A stretch of 64,000 nucleotides of DNA from Caloramator sp. E03. GTDB taxonomy: Bacteria > Bacillota > Clostridia > Clostridiales > Caloramatoraceae. The stretch spans positions 1,542,501 through 1,606,500 of the forward strand of contig NZ_CP040093.1 in the NCBI RefSeq assembly GCF_006016075.1, in the 5' to 3' direction. A program made the translations under genes and the position numbers. Position 1 is the stretch's first letter. Each line of letters begins with the position of its first letter. The notes under the pieces are model-generated. The model was not told the DNA's origin and did no database searches. It saw only the letters and a list, made by a program, of their open reading frames with translations. This document shows, one piece after another, positions 20,856 to 28,817 of this stretch.

Positions 20856-21430
20856 ATATACCCTAATTTTGTATTTATTTTTTTTAGTGCTGAAAAAAGG
20901 CTTAAAGATATTACATCAGCAAGTTGCATTACAAGGTAAAGCCTTGTACTTTGTAAAACTATATATTCCATAAAGCCGGAAGTATTAACTATACCAGTTA
21001 TACTAATATCACCAACAGGTGTAAGGTTTTTGTTTACTCCAGCTCCAGGATATAAAGGTCCTTTAATAAGATTTATTTTTCCAACATTCTCAATTTTACC
21101 TAATGAAGCATCGACTGCAATAATTAAAGGTTTATTAAAAGATGAGTAAATATTATTTATAGTTGGCTCAAGATTTTTTGCGTGGATAGGCTCTTTAAGT
21201 GTACCTAATACATGTATATATGATTTTTTAATAAGTTTTGAAAGCTTTTCGCCAACTAAAGGCCCAAGACAATCACCAGTTGAACGATCAGTACCTATGC
21301 ACAGAATAATAATATTATTAAAATCATAATTAATGTTTATTAGTAAATTCATAATCTCTTTTGACATTAAAAATATTGACTCAGGTTTAGTTCCATCTAC
21401 AGAAAAGTAAAGAGGTCCATTTTTTAGCAT
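20828..21430 (-). CDS. yyaC: Spore protease YyaC (DUF1256)
   Basis: 200-residue protein of the YyaC family, related to the germination protease fold. Visible motifs are CIGTDRSTGDCLGPLVGEKL, AVDASLGK, and GPLYPGAGVNKNLTPVGDISITGIVN. The family is found in endospore formers, which supports sporulation in this organism. The start ATG at 21430 has GGGAGG at 7 nt, but that site is the 3' arm of a terminator-like hairpin. It converges with and overlaps the UPF0180 gene. Confidence 0.9.
   Translation of the reverse strand: MLKNGPLYFSVDGTKPESIFLMSKEIMNLLININYDFNNIIILCIGTDRSTGDCLGPLVGEKLSKLIKKSYIHVLGTLKEPIHAKNLEPTINNIYSSFNKPLIIAVDASLGKIENVGKINLIKGPLYPGAGVNKNLTPVGDISITGIVNTSGFMEYIVLQSTRLYLVMQLADVISLSLFSALKKINTKLGYIQNKDEYTL
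20831..20865. terminator. Bidirectional terminator inside two overlapping gene ends
   Basis: A 12-bp perfect stem pairs TAGGGTATATTC (20831-20842) with GAATATACCCTA (20854-20865). The stop codon of the plus-strand gene (20853-20855) and the last codons of the minus-strand yyaC (stop at 20828-20830) both lie in or next to it. AT-rich runs on both sides fit termination in both directions. Confidence 0.75.
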
Positions 21431-21478
21431 AAAAAAACCTCCCTTTTGATTATATAAAAAGTTTATCCAAAAGAGAGG
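21431..21478 (-). terminator. Terminator whose 3' arm is the yyaC ribosome binding site
   Basis: On the minus strand CCTCTCTTTTG (21478-21468) pairs with CAAAAGGGAGG (21448-21438). This gives 11 pairs including one G-U wobble, followed by seven T and then the yyaC ATG. The same bases would terminate the upstream transporter transcript and hide the yyaC Shine-Dalgarno site in read-through RNA. It is the second case of this layout within 1 kb. Confidence 0.72.
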
Positions 21479-21494
21479 ATAATTATTCTAAATT

Positions 21495-22538
21495 TTACAG
21501 TACATTCGATTTGTTTAATATTTTATAAAATACTAAGAGAAATAATAAATATAACATTCCAATAAATCCATGAGACATAATTCCAATGAATATTGCTGCA
21601 AGAACAGCAATAGGTTTAAGCCCAAGAGATGAAGAAACTATTTTAGGTTCAAGTATCTGTCTTAAAACTGTTACAATTATATATAGCAATAATATGCTAA
21701 AACAAATAGCATACTTTTTTGAAAAGAAGTAAAAAAGAGCAACTGAAAAATATATTATGCCAATTCCTATAATAGGAAGCAGATCACATATTGCACTTAT
21801 AATACTAAGGGACAATGCATATCTTATCTTAAGTATTGAAAATCCAATTAAAGTTTCTATAAATGTTAAGAATACAATAAAAGTATAAGCTTTTATATAG
21901 CCACTAAACATCTTATTTCCTTCGTTCCAAATCATAACAACTTTATCTTTAGTTTTATCGGAAAATATAGATAAAAACCTACTTTGCATAAGTGCTAAAT
22001 CAATAGAAAATAAATAAGTTCCAATTAGTGTTATAAATATGATTAGAAAAACCTTTGGAAGTTTAATTGCAAAGGATACAGATGTTTTAAGTATTGTAAC
22101 GGTTATAGAATATGCATTTGATAATAATGATATAATTTCATCTTTAAATCTATTCACATATTCAGGGCTAATCTGCGAAAAATATTGTTCATATTTATTT
22201 ATGTAAACTTGAGAAATATTTATTATATTATTTATATCAGGTAGATTATTTAGTATATCTCTAATTTCTATAGATATTTTAAAAATTATTAAAACAATTA
22301 TAAATAATATAATGGTAAATATAATGATAGTTGACAGTAGTGAAGAAATGTTAAGACTTATTTTCAGCCTTTTATTTAAAAAAATGGTAATGGGTTTAAT
22401 CCATAATGCAATTATAAAAGCTAATACAAATGGAAGAGTATACGATAAAGTTGAAAAAAATAAAATAAAGAGCAAAGTATAAACAATAACAAAAATAGCT
22501 ATATTTTTAACCTTTTTAATAAAAGCTTCAGTAAACAT
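21495..22538 (-). CDS. AI-2E family transporter (PerM/YtvI-like)
   Basis: Polytopic membrane protein of 347 residues with about seven to eight hydrophobic segments. It has the family's C-terminal block (ICDLLPIIGIGIIYFSVAL, then LRQILEPKIVSSSLGLKPIAVL, then LLFLLVFYKIL). Related proteins include YtvI of Bacillus and various antiporter-like permeases; the substrate is not predictable. ATG 22538 has GAGGTG upstream. Just downstream lies the hairpin that also serves yyaC. Confidence 0.85.
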   Translation of the reverse strand: MFTEAFIKKVKNIAIFVIVYTLLFILFFSTLSYTLPFVLAFIIALWIKPITIFLNKRLKISLNISSLLSTIIIFTIILFIIVLIIFKISIEIRDILNNLPDINNIINISQVYINKYEQYFSQISPEYVNRFKDEIISLLSNAYSITVTILKTSVSFAIKLPKVFLIIFITLIGTYLFSIDLALMQSRFLSIFSDKTKDKVVMIWNEGNKMFSGYIKAYTFIVFLTFIETLIGFSILKIRYALSLSIISAICDLLPIIGIGIIYFSVALFYFFSKKYAICFSILLLYIIVTVLRQILEPKIVSSSLGLKPIAVLAAIFIGIMSHGFIGMLYLLFLLVFYKILNKSNVL

Positions 22539-22628
22539 TTAATCACCTCTTTTGATATTATAACATAATTCTTTTACATATTGTTTTTTTTAATTACTTT
22601 TATATAATATTGTATAATAATTAAAAGT
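22539..22628. promoter_or_regulatory. Probable original glnA promoter region, now cut off by an IS
   Basis: AT-rich gap between the divergent transporter gene and the IS6-like element. A TATAAT-type hexamer lies near 22614-22619 on the plus strand, immediately before the target duplication TTAAAAGT (22621-22628). The glnA ribosome binding site is on the far side of the 1327-bp element, so any promoter here no longer adjoins its gene. Promoter assignment is tentative. Confidence 0.45.
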
Positions 22629-22817
22629 GATTGTGTTAAGTAAATATGAAAAAATAGCGTAGCTACACGTATAATTACACAAAATTACACAGTTTTTTTA
22701 TGTAATCTAAATTAATAAAATTTGATAATACTGGATTTATCAAAAAAAGGCATGCCGAAGGCACCTACTTAAAACTTAAAATGTAGGTGTGTTAAGAATA
22801 TATGGTTTATTTGAGAA

Positions 22818-23858
22818 TTAAGCAGACAGAAGCCAGTTATTAATATTTTTTTCATCAACTAAAATACCAGCAACTTGTGCAGGAGTTAGATTGTTTAAAG
22901 AATAGTGAGGTCTTAAAAAATTATAATGGAAAATAAACATTGCTATTAGAGTGTTTGCACTTTCAAATGATTTAAAACCTCTTTTACGTTTATACCAGTC
23001 TTTAAATGTATCATTAAAAGCTTCTAGCAAGTTGTTGGATATATCATCTTTAAATGATTGAACTTTTATGTGTTTTGAAGAATTAAAAATAGTTTTAGTA
23101 GCAAGATTATATGAGCCTAATCTATCGGTCACAATAGCCGATGGACATCCAAACTTACTTGCAGATTTAAACAAGGAAAAAGCTTGAGAAGCATCTCTTG
23201 AAGGAGATAAATTAAAACCAAGAACCATTCTGGTTTCTGAATCTATAATTAACCAAAGATAATGTTTTTTACCATTAATAAAAACGACAGTTTCGTCGGC
23301 ATGCCATTCATCAGATGCACTTAAATCAAGATTTTCAGTAAGTTTATTAGCTATACTTAGAAAAATTGGAGCAAATTTTTTTGCACCAAGATGCAATAGT
23401 TACATGAGAAACTTTGACATTGTAGGTTAGTTTAAAAAATTGAGATATTCTTCTTGTTGAAGAACCATTTAGATAATAGAGGTTAAGTGCAGTAAGAATT
23501 AAAAATAATGGAAATCTCATTCTTTTAAAATCTGTCTTTCCTTTAATTAATTCACAAGATGCAGAGGGTATATTAATAGGTTTTGCAACATAAATAGAAT
23601 GACCACATTTTTTAGAGTTGCAAGTATAATGGGAATAGTACTCATAATCATGGTGCAAATAAGTACCACTACCACAAACAGGACAACGAGGATACCCTCT
23701 CAATACACGATTTTCTTACCCTTATAATCTTCAAGAGTAAACTGACGTCTACAGTCTTTACATTGATATTTTTGATTACCTGCTTTGTCTTTCCCAAAGC
23801 GATAGAGATTTTGACTATGGCATCTTGGACATGAAATTTTATTCAATGACTTGCACAT
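22818..23858 (-). pseudogene. Frameshifted IS6-like transposase
   Basis: Compared with the intact gene at 58043-59083, this copy lacks one T in the tract near 23712 (four instead of five) and has one extra T in the tract near 23376 (seven instead of six). The reading frame is therefore broken into three parts: an N-terminal zinc-finger piece from the start at 23858, a middle piece, and a catalytic piece with DEWHADETVVFINGKKHY. The two changes cancel in length but not in frame where they matter. Homopolymer sequencing error cannot be excluded from one sequence. Confidence 0.88.
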
Positions 23859-23929
23859 AATTTCATCTCTCCTTCGGAGGTATTTTGTTTTTCGCTATAT
23901 ATAAGATAACTCAAAGGAGAGATGAAATT
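23859..23929 (-). promoter_or_regulatory. Hairpin masking the transposase ribosome binding site, copy A
   Basis: A 16-bp perfect inverted repeat (23859-23874 with 23914-23929) whose 3' arm on the minus strand is AAGGAGAGATGAAATT, the Shine-Dalgarno region right before the transposase ATG. The same structure occurs in the intact copy at 59084-59154. Confidence 0.75.
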
Positions 23930-23978
23930 CAAATATCATATAACTTAACAAAACTTTAAAAGTTTACAGGAGGTTATT

Positions 23979-25319
23979 ATGAAGGGAAAATACAAAAAAG
24001 AAGATATAATAAGGATTATTGATGAGGAAGGAATAGAATTTATCTATCTTCAGTTTACAGATATTCTTGGTGTTATGAAGAATGTAGCAATTCCTGCTCA
24101 AGAGATATCAAAGGCATTAAATAATGAAGTTGCTTTTGATGGTTCCTGTGTAGATGGATTTGTGAGGATGGAAGAGTCAGATATGTATTTAAGACCGGAT
24201 ATTGATACATTTTGTATATATCCATGGGGTGGAGCTTTTGGAAGAGAAGCAAGATTTATTTGTGATGTTTATAATCCTGATGGTACTCCTTTTGAGGGCG
24301 ATCCAAGATTTATATTAAAAAAAGTTTGTAAAGAAGCAGAAGATATGGGATATAAAATGTACATAGGACCTGAGTGTGAATTCTTTTTATTTCATACTGA
24401 TGATAGAGGAAAACCTACGCTAATAACACATGATGATGCAGGATATTTTGATCTTGCTCCAATTGATTTAGGAGAAAATGCAAGAAGAGATATGGTTATG
24501 ACACTTAAAAAAATGGGATTTGATATAGAAGCATCTCATCATGAGATAGCTCCTGGTCAGCATGAAATTGATTTTAAATTTGAAGAAGCACTATATGCAG
24601 CTGATAAAATAATGACCTTTAAATCAGTTATAAAGATTGTGGCAAAAAATCATGGCCTTCATGCTACTTTTATGCCCAAACCTATAAATGGCATACCTGG
24701 TTCAGGAATGCATATAAATCAAGCACTCTATAGTAATAAGAATAATAAAAATGTTTTTTATGATGAACTTGACAAATATAAATTATCCAAAATAGCATAT
24801 AACTACCTTGGAGGACTTATAAAACACGCCAAATCTATATGTGCAATAACTAATCCAACAGTTAATAGCTACAAAAGACTTATCTCAGGCTATGAAGCAC
24901 CTGTTTACATAACATGGTCTTCAAGAAATACGAGTCCTTTAATAAGAGTTCCTATAAGCAAAGAAGAAAATACAAGGTTTGAATTAAGAAGTCCAGATCC
25001 ATCATGTAATCCATATCTTGCATTGGCAGTGATACTAAAGGCAGGTATTGATGGTATTAAAAATAATATTATGCCACCAAAAAATATTGATAAGACTATT
25101 AATGATATGGATGAAGAATATAGGGATAAAAATTTAGTAGAATCTCTACCGCAATCGCTAAATGAAGCAATTAATTTTTTATGTGATGATGAAGTTATAA
25201 AGGGGGCACTAGGTAAGCATATATTTGAAAGATTTGTTGAAGCTAAAAAAATAGAATGGGAAGAGTATAATAAGAGCATATCTTCTTGGGAGATAGAAAA
25301 GTATCTAACAAGGTTTTAG
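23979..25319 (+). CDS. glnA: Glutamine synthetase type I
   Basis: ATP-dependent ammonia assimilation into glutamine. The length of 446 residues fits the GSI-alpha class that is feedback-inhibited rather than adenylylated. Signature regions are present: DGSCVDGFVRMEESDMYLRPD early, GPECEFFLF, HHEIAPGQHEIDF, and PTVNSYKRLISGYEAPVY with an RNTSPLIRVP continuation. AGGAGG precedes the ATG at 6-7 nt. The gene is followed 10 nt later by an ANTAR regulator. An IS6-like element sits immediately upstream and likely alters its promoter. Confidence 0.97.
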   Translation: MKGKYKKEDIIRIIDEEGIEFIYLQFTDILGVMKNVAIPAQEISKALNNEVAFDGSCVDGFVRMEESDMYLRPDIDTFCIYPWGGAFGREARFICDVYNPDGTPFEGDPRFILKKVCKEAEDMGYKMYIGPECEFFLFHTDDRGKPTLITHDDAGYFDLAPIDLGENARRDMVMTLKKMGFDIEASHHEIAPGQHEIDFKFEEALYAADKIMTFKSVIKIVAKNHGLHATFMPKPINGIPGSGMHINQALYSNKNNKNVFYDELDKYKLSKIAYNYLGGLIKHAKSICAITNPTVNSYKRLISGYEAPVYITWSSRNTSPLIRVPISKEENTRFELRSPDPSCNPYLALAVILKAGIDGIKNNIMPPKNIDKTINDMDEEYRDKNLVESLPQSLNEAINFLCDDEVIKGALGKHIFERFVEAKKIEWEEYNKSISSWEIEKYLTRF

Positions 25320-25328
25320 GAGCAGATT

Positions 25329-25886
25329 ATGTTACGGCTTAGAATTATTTTAGGAGATAACGATGAAAGTTTTATTTTAAGCACGTCGTCTCTTTTAAAA
25401 AGCCTTGGATATAATGTTATTGATACAGATACTTCGGGAACAGCTTTAATAAGAAAAATAAGGACTTTAAAACCAGACGCTGTACTTGTCGATGTAAATA
25501 TAAAAGGTATATCAGGCTTTGAAATAAGCAACATAGTTGAGGGAGAAGGAATTTGCCCTTGTATTATAACTCTTAAAACAAATCCTTCAGAATATGCAGT
25601 AAAGCTTCAACAAAAACTAATATATGCATATTTGCAGAAACCTCTTAACGTATCTAATATTGAATATGTAATTGATAATGCATACGTAAACTTTAAAAAG
25701 ATATTAGAGCTTAATTCTAAAATAAATGAAAGAAAGATAATTGAGAAAGCAAAGGGGTTACTTATGTCAAAATATAACATGAGTGAAGAAAAAGCCTATG
25801 AATATATGAGAAAAAAGAGTATGGATAAATCAACAAGTATGTATAAAATAGCCCTTGCAATAATTGATATAATAAATAAAAAATAA
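25329..25886 (+). CDS. ANTAR-domain response regulator
   Basis: 185-residue two-domain protein. Residues 1-125 form a receiver-like domain with a phosphorylatable aspartate in AVLVDVNIKG. The C-terminal 60 residues are an ANTAR RNA-binding domain (IIEKAKGLLMSKYNMSEEKAYEYMRKKSMD). ANTAR proteins act as antiterminators on two-hairpin RNA targets and often control nitrogen genes. Position right after glnA, with a 9-nt gap, suggests feedback on nitrogen assimilation. No clear two-hairpin target remains next to glnA. Confidence 0.9.
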   Translation: MLRLRIILGDNDESFILSTSSLLKSLGYNVIDTDTSGTALIRKIRTLKPDAVLVDVNIKGISGFEISNIVEGEGICPCIITLKTNPSEYAVKLQQKLIYAYLQKPLNVSNIEYVIDNAYVNFKKILELNSKINERKIIEKAKGLLMSKYNMSEEKAYEYMRKKSMDKSTSMYKIALAIIDIINKK

Positions 25887-25993
25887 ATTAATATTTTAAA
25901 TAGTTTACGATATCATATTGAATTTTTCTATAATTAATATGTTTTATTTCTTTTTTGCTATATTTAAAATATATGAATTAAGGAGGGATTGAT

Positions 25994-26575
25994 TTGAAAA
26001 AAATTGATTGTAGAGGATTGGCATGTCCTAAACCTGTTATAATGACCAAAAAAGAATTGGAAAGCATGGAATCAGGAGAGCTTGAAGTTATTGTTGATAA
26101 TGAGGCTGCAAAAGAAAATGTATCTAAACTTGCAAAAAACATGGGGCTAAACTTTGAAGTTTTCAATGAAGACAAACTATTTCATATAGTTATAAAGAAA
26201 GATTTTACAAGCTGTGATTGTAAAATAGAAACTGAAAGCGAAAAAATAGTGATACTTGTTAGCAGTGATAGATTTGGATCAGGTGATGATAAACTTGGTG
26301 CTGCACTAATGAAAAGTTATTTGTATGCTTTAACTGAATCTGAAATAAAGCCAAAAACTATGATTTTTGTAAATGGTGGTGCAAGGCTTACAATTGAAGG
26401 CTCTGATGTTTTAGAAAGTATTAAAACTTTAGAAAGCAGTGGAGTAGAGATATTAGTATGTGGAACTTGTCTTGATTTTTATGGTATTAAAGATAAGCTT
26501 GCTGTTGGAAATATCACTAATATGTATACCATCGTTGAAAAAATGAATTCTGCCTCAAATACAATAAAATTATAG
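25994..26575 (+). CDS. yedF: Selenium-metabolism sulfurtransferase-like YedF
   Basis: 193-residue fusion of an N-terminal TusA-type domain (DCRGLACPKPVIMTKKEL, with the conserved Cys-Pro) and a C-terminal DsrE-like domain (ILVSSDRFGSGDDKLG, then EILVCGTCLDFYG). This form of YedF is typical of selenium-using bacteria. It has a TTG start with AGGAGGG at about 7 nt. The partner DUF3343 gene starts on the last base of its stop codon. It is relevant to the molybdenum hydroxylases downstream, which in purinolytic clostridia can carry labile selenium. Confidence 0.9.
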   Translation: MKKIDCRGLACPKPVIMTKKELESMESGELEVIVDNEAAKENVSKLAKNMGLNFEVFNEDKLFHIVIKKDFTSCDCKIETESEKIVILVSSDRFGSGDDKLGAALMKSYLYALTESEIKPKTMIFVNGGARLTIEGSDVLESIKTLESSGVEILVCGTCLDFYGIKDKLAVGNITNMYTIVEKMNSASNTIKL

Positions 26576-26844
26576 TGATTTATATGAATGAATATGGTTT
26601 AATTACTTTTGAAAGTGTAAACTTTGCAATGCAGGCAGAAGCAGTACTTAAGGGTGAAAATATATATCATCAGATAATTCCAACACCAAGAGAAATTACA
26701 TTAAGTTGTGGACTTTCCATACGGTTTTCTGTTGATAATGTTAATAATATTAAAACCCTTGTGAATGAAAATAGGATAAAGATTAAAAAAATATATATTG
26801 TAAAAGGGACAGGCAATAATAGAACAATTGAATCTTTAGAATAA
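26575..26844 (+). CDS. DUF3343 protein, YedF partner
   Basis: Small protein of 89 residues (86 if the ATG at 26584 is used) with the DUF3343 pattern ITFESVNFAMQAEAVLK...IPTPREITLSCGLSIRF. DUF3343 proteins are regularly encoded next to YedF and are proposed to carry Se or S through the conserved cysteine. The GTG start overlaps the yedF stop by one base, and neither start has a good ribosome binding site, so coupling is likely. Confidence 0.85.
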   Translation: MIYMNEYGLITFESVNFAMQAEAVLKGENIYHQIIPTPREITLSCGLSIRFSVDNVNNIKTLVNENRIKIKKIYIVKGTGNNRTIESLE

Positions 26845-26868
26845 CAGAATTTTATTCTGTTATTTTTT
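26840..26868 (+). terminator. Intrinsic terminator after the yedF-DUF3343 pair
   Basis: An 11-bp stem pairs 26840-26850 with 26854-26864 around TTT and is followed by a T-rich run. The stop codon of the upstream gene is inside the 5' arm. Confidence 0.82.
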
Positions 26869-26869
26869 A

Positions 26870-26899
26870 TTGTTTTAAAATATAAAAATAGGATATAAT
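26870..26899 (+). promoter_or_regulatory. Promoter for mscS
   Basis: TTGTTT at 26870-26875 and TATAAT at 26894-26899 with an 18-nt spacer, about 24 nt before the GTG start. Confidence 0.5.
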
Positions 26900-26922
26900 C
26901 ATAATGAAAAAGGGGGGATTTT

Positions 26923-27783
26923 GTGGATAATAGTTTTTTTAATTTTAATGATAAACTTTTGATAAATTATGCAACCAGTTTATTAAAAACAGTCGTAATT
27001 TTTATATTAATTAAAATTACAATAAGTTTGGGCAATAAGCTTATAAGTAGATTCTTTAATAAACAAAAGCAGTCTAAATTTGGAATTAACGATAAGAAAG
27101 CAGATACATTAAGTGAGTTATCAAAGAGCATATTAAGATATGTTATGTATTTTATTGGTGTTGTATGGATATTAGAAACATTAGGGCTTAGTATAAAAAC
27201 TGTTATTGCAGTAACGAGTGTTGCAGGAGTAGCTGTAGGCTTTGGAGCACAAAATTTTGTTAAAGATGTGATATCTGGATTTTTTATATTATTTGAAGAT
27301 CAATTTGCTGTAGGAGATTATGTTGAAATAAATGGCCTTTCTGGATTTGTTGAGACATTAGGAATTAGGGTTACAAAGCTTAGAGATTTTTCAGGAGATC
27401 TTCATATAATACCAAACGGAAGTATAGCGATAGTTACAAATAAATCAAGAGGAAATATGAGAGCTCTTGTAGATATTACAATATCTTATGAAGAGGATAT
27501 TGACAGAGCAATAGATATTATTAAAATGGTAAATGATGAAATGAAAAAAGAGTTTAAAGAGATAGTAGAAGGCCCAAGCGTGTTAGGAGTTACAAATTTT
27601 AGTGATTTTGGTGCTACTATAAGGGTAATTGCAAAGACGCAGCCAATGAAACAATGGGGTATTGAAATGGAGCTTAGAAAAAGAATAAAAAATGCACTTG
27701 ATAAAAATAACATTGCTATACCAATTCCAAAAAGGATTATCATGGATTACAAAAAGGGGGAGAAAGATGGTAACAAATTTTAG
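26923..27783 (+). CDS. mscS: Small-conductance mechanosensitive channel (MscS family)
   Basis: 286-residue channel with two to three N-terminal membrane segments. The pore-lining segment VTSVAGVAVGFGAQNFVKDVISGFF is characteristic. The beta-domain contains AVGDYVEINGLSGFVETLGIRVTKLRDFSGDLHIIPNG. It releases solutes under low-osmolarity shock. It uses a GTG start with a run of six G at 5 nt. The end overlaps the DUF951 gene by 17 nt. Confidence 0.94.
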   Translation: MDNSFFNFNDKLLINYATSLLKTVVIFILIKITISLGNKLISRFFNKQKQSKFGINDKKADTLSELSKSILRYVMYFIGVVWILETLGLSIKTVIAVTSVAGVAVGFGAQNFVKDVISGFFILFEDQFAVGDYVEINGLSGFVETLGIRVTKLRDFSGDLHIIPNGSIAIVTNKSRGNMRALVDITISYEEDIDRAIDIIKMVNDEMKKEFKEIVEGPSVLGVTNFSDFGATIRVIAKTQPMKQWGIEMELRKRIKNALDKNNIAIPIPKRIIMDYKKGEKDGNKF

Positions 27784-27988
27784 CCTTGGAGATGTAGTTC
27801 AAACAAAAAAAGAGCATCCCTGTGGAAGTAATCAATGGGAAGTAATAAGGCTTGGAGCTGATATAAAAATAAAATGCTTAGGTTGTGGAAGAATTGTAAT
27901 GCTTCCAAGGCCAAAGTTTGAAAAGTCAGTAAAAAAAATAGTTAAAAAAGCTAATGAAAATGAGAACAATAATATTGCTCATCAATGA
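27767..27988 (+). CDS. DUF951 small protein
   Basis: 73-residue protein of the DUF951 (YyzM) family with the core GDVVQTKKEHPCGSNQWEV and KCLGCGRIVMLPR. The three conserved cysteines suggest metal binding. It is usually encoded next to mscS in Firmicutes, as here. ATG 27767 is used because GGGGGAG lies 5 nt upstream and the alternative upstream start adds 25 unrelated residues. Function unknown. Confidence 0.88.
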   Translation: MVTNFSLGDVVQTKKEHPCGSNQWEVIRLGADIKIKCLGCGRIVMLPRPKFEKSVKKIVKKANENENNNIAHQ

Positions 27989-28003
27989 GAATTATGATAA
28001 AAT
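27975..28003 (+). promoter_or_regulatory. Promoter of rpsF-ssb-rpsR
   Basis: TTGCTC at 27975-27980 and TAAAAT at 27998-28003 with a 17-nt spacer. The -35 element overlaps the last codons of the DUF951 gene. Confidence 0.65.
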
Positions 28004-28020
28004 AGGAATGTTGTAATCCC

Positions 28021-28043
28021 TGCTCACAGCGTGTGAGCCGTTA
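28021..28043 (+). promoter_or_regulatory. Putative S6:S18 autoregulatory leader
   Basis: GCTCACA (28022-28028), loop GCG, TGTGAGC (28032-28038), followed by CCGTTA. A hairpin followed by a CCG element in the rpsF leader resembles the S6:S18 binding motif known in many bacteria, through which the proteins repress their own operon. Family membership is inferred from shape and position. Confidence 0.6.
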
Positions 28044-28067
28044 GTCCAGAGGGAGGAGGTGAACGTC

Positions 28068-28352
28068 ATGAAAAAATATGAAACTCTATATATCATAGCA
28101 CCTACTTTAAATGAAGAAGAAGTTAAAGGCGTTATAGAAAAGGTAAAAGGTGTTGTTGAAAATGGTGGAGGAGTAGTTGAAAATATTGATGAGTGGGGTA
28201 AGAGAAGACTTGCCTACGAAATCAATAAGGTAAACGAAGGCTACTATGTATTAATGAATTTCAGTGCAAATAACGAATTACCTAAAGAATTAGACAGAGT
28301 TTTAAGAATCTCCGACAATATTATTAGGCACATCATTGTTAAACTTGATTAA
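28068..28352 (+). CDS. rpsF: 30S ribosomal protein S6
   Basis: 94 residues beginning MKKYETLYIIAPTLNEEE with DEWGKRRLAYEINK, typical of S6. ATG 28068 has GGAGG at 8 nt; the GTG nine bases upstream was rejected. It is the first gene of the rpsF-ssb-rpsR operon and probably repressed by S6:S18 through the leader. Confidence 0.97.
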   Translation: MKKYETLYIIAPTLNEEEVKGVIEKVKGVVENGGGVVENIDEWGKRRLAYEINKVNEGYYVLMNFSANNELPKELDRVLRISDNIIRHIIVKLD

Positions 28353-28370
28353 TAATAAGGTGGTGTAACA

Positions 28371-28793
28371 ATGAATAAAGTTATATTAATAGGCAGACTT
28401 ACTCGTGATCCAGAGCTAAAATTTACAGCGGGATCGGGGATTGCTGTGGCCACCTTTACTTTAGCAGTTGATAGAAATTATACTAGCCAAAGTGGTCAAA
28501 GGGAAACTGACTTTATTCCAATTGTTTGTTGGAGAAAACTTGCTGAAACAGTTGCAAACAACCTTTCAAAGGGTAGGCTTGTTGCTGTATCAGGTTCTAT
28601 TCAGACGAGAAAATATACTGCACAGGATGGAACTAATAGGTATATAACTGAGGTTATAGCAGATACAGTGCAGTTTTTAGATAGGCCTAAGGATGGAGGT
28701 TCTACTCAAAAAACTGATATTTTAAGTGAAGATCATGATATTGAAGATACGGGTTTCTTCCCAGTAGAAACGAATGATGATATTCCATTCTAA
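28371..28793 (+). CDS. ssb: Single-stranded DNA-binding protein
   Basis: 140-residue SSB with an OB fold (MNKVILIGRLTRDPELKFT, FIPIVCWRKLAETVANNL, SGSIQTRKY) and an acidic C-terminal tail ending DDIPF that recruits repair and replication partners. It lies between rpsF and rpsR, as in most Firmicutes. Confidence 0.98.
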   Translation: MNKVILIGRLTRDPELKFTAGSGIAVATFTLAVDRNYTSQSGQRETDFIPIVCWRKLAETVANNLSKGRLVAVSGSIQTRKYTAQDGTNRYITEVIADTVQFLDRPKDGGSTQKTDILSEDHDIEDTGFFPVETNDDIPF

Positions 28794-28817
28794 TTCTTTA
28801 AGGTAAGGAGGGATAAG

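Larger units (their letters stand above)
22629..23955 (-). mobile_element. IS6-like insertion sequence, degenerate copy A (1327 bp)
   Basis: The element runs from GATTGTGTTAAGT to AACAAAACT with imperfect terminal inverted repeats sharing TGTTAAGT and ATATGA. It is bounded by an exact 8-bp duplication TTAAAAGT (22621-22628 and 23956-23963). It matches the copy at 57854-59180 almost base for base, except for two single-T length changes that break the transposase. It lies 23 nt upstream of glnA. Confidence 0.92.

Noticed and set aside
22818-23858. Programmed frameshifting in the split transposase
   Set aside because: The second copy encodes the whole protein in one frame, and the differences are simple T-tract length changes, so decay or sequencing error is the better explanation.
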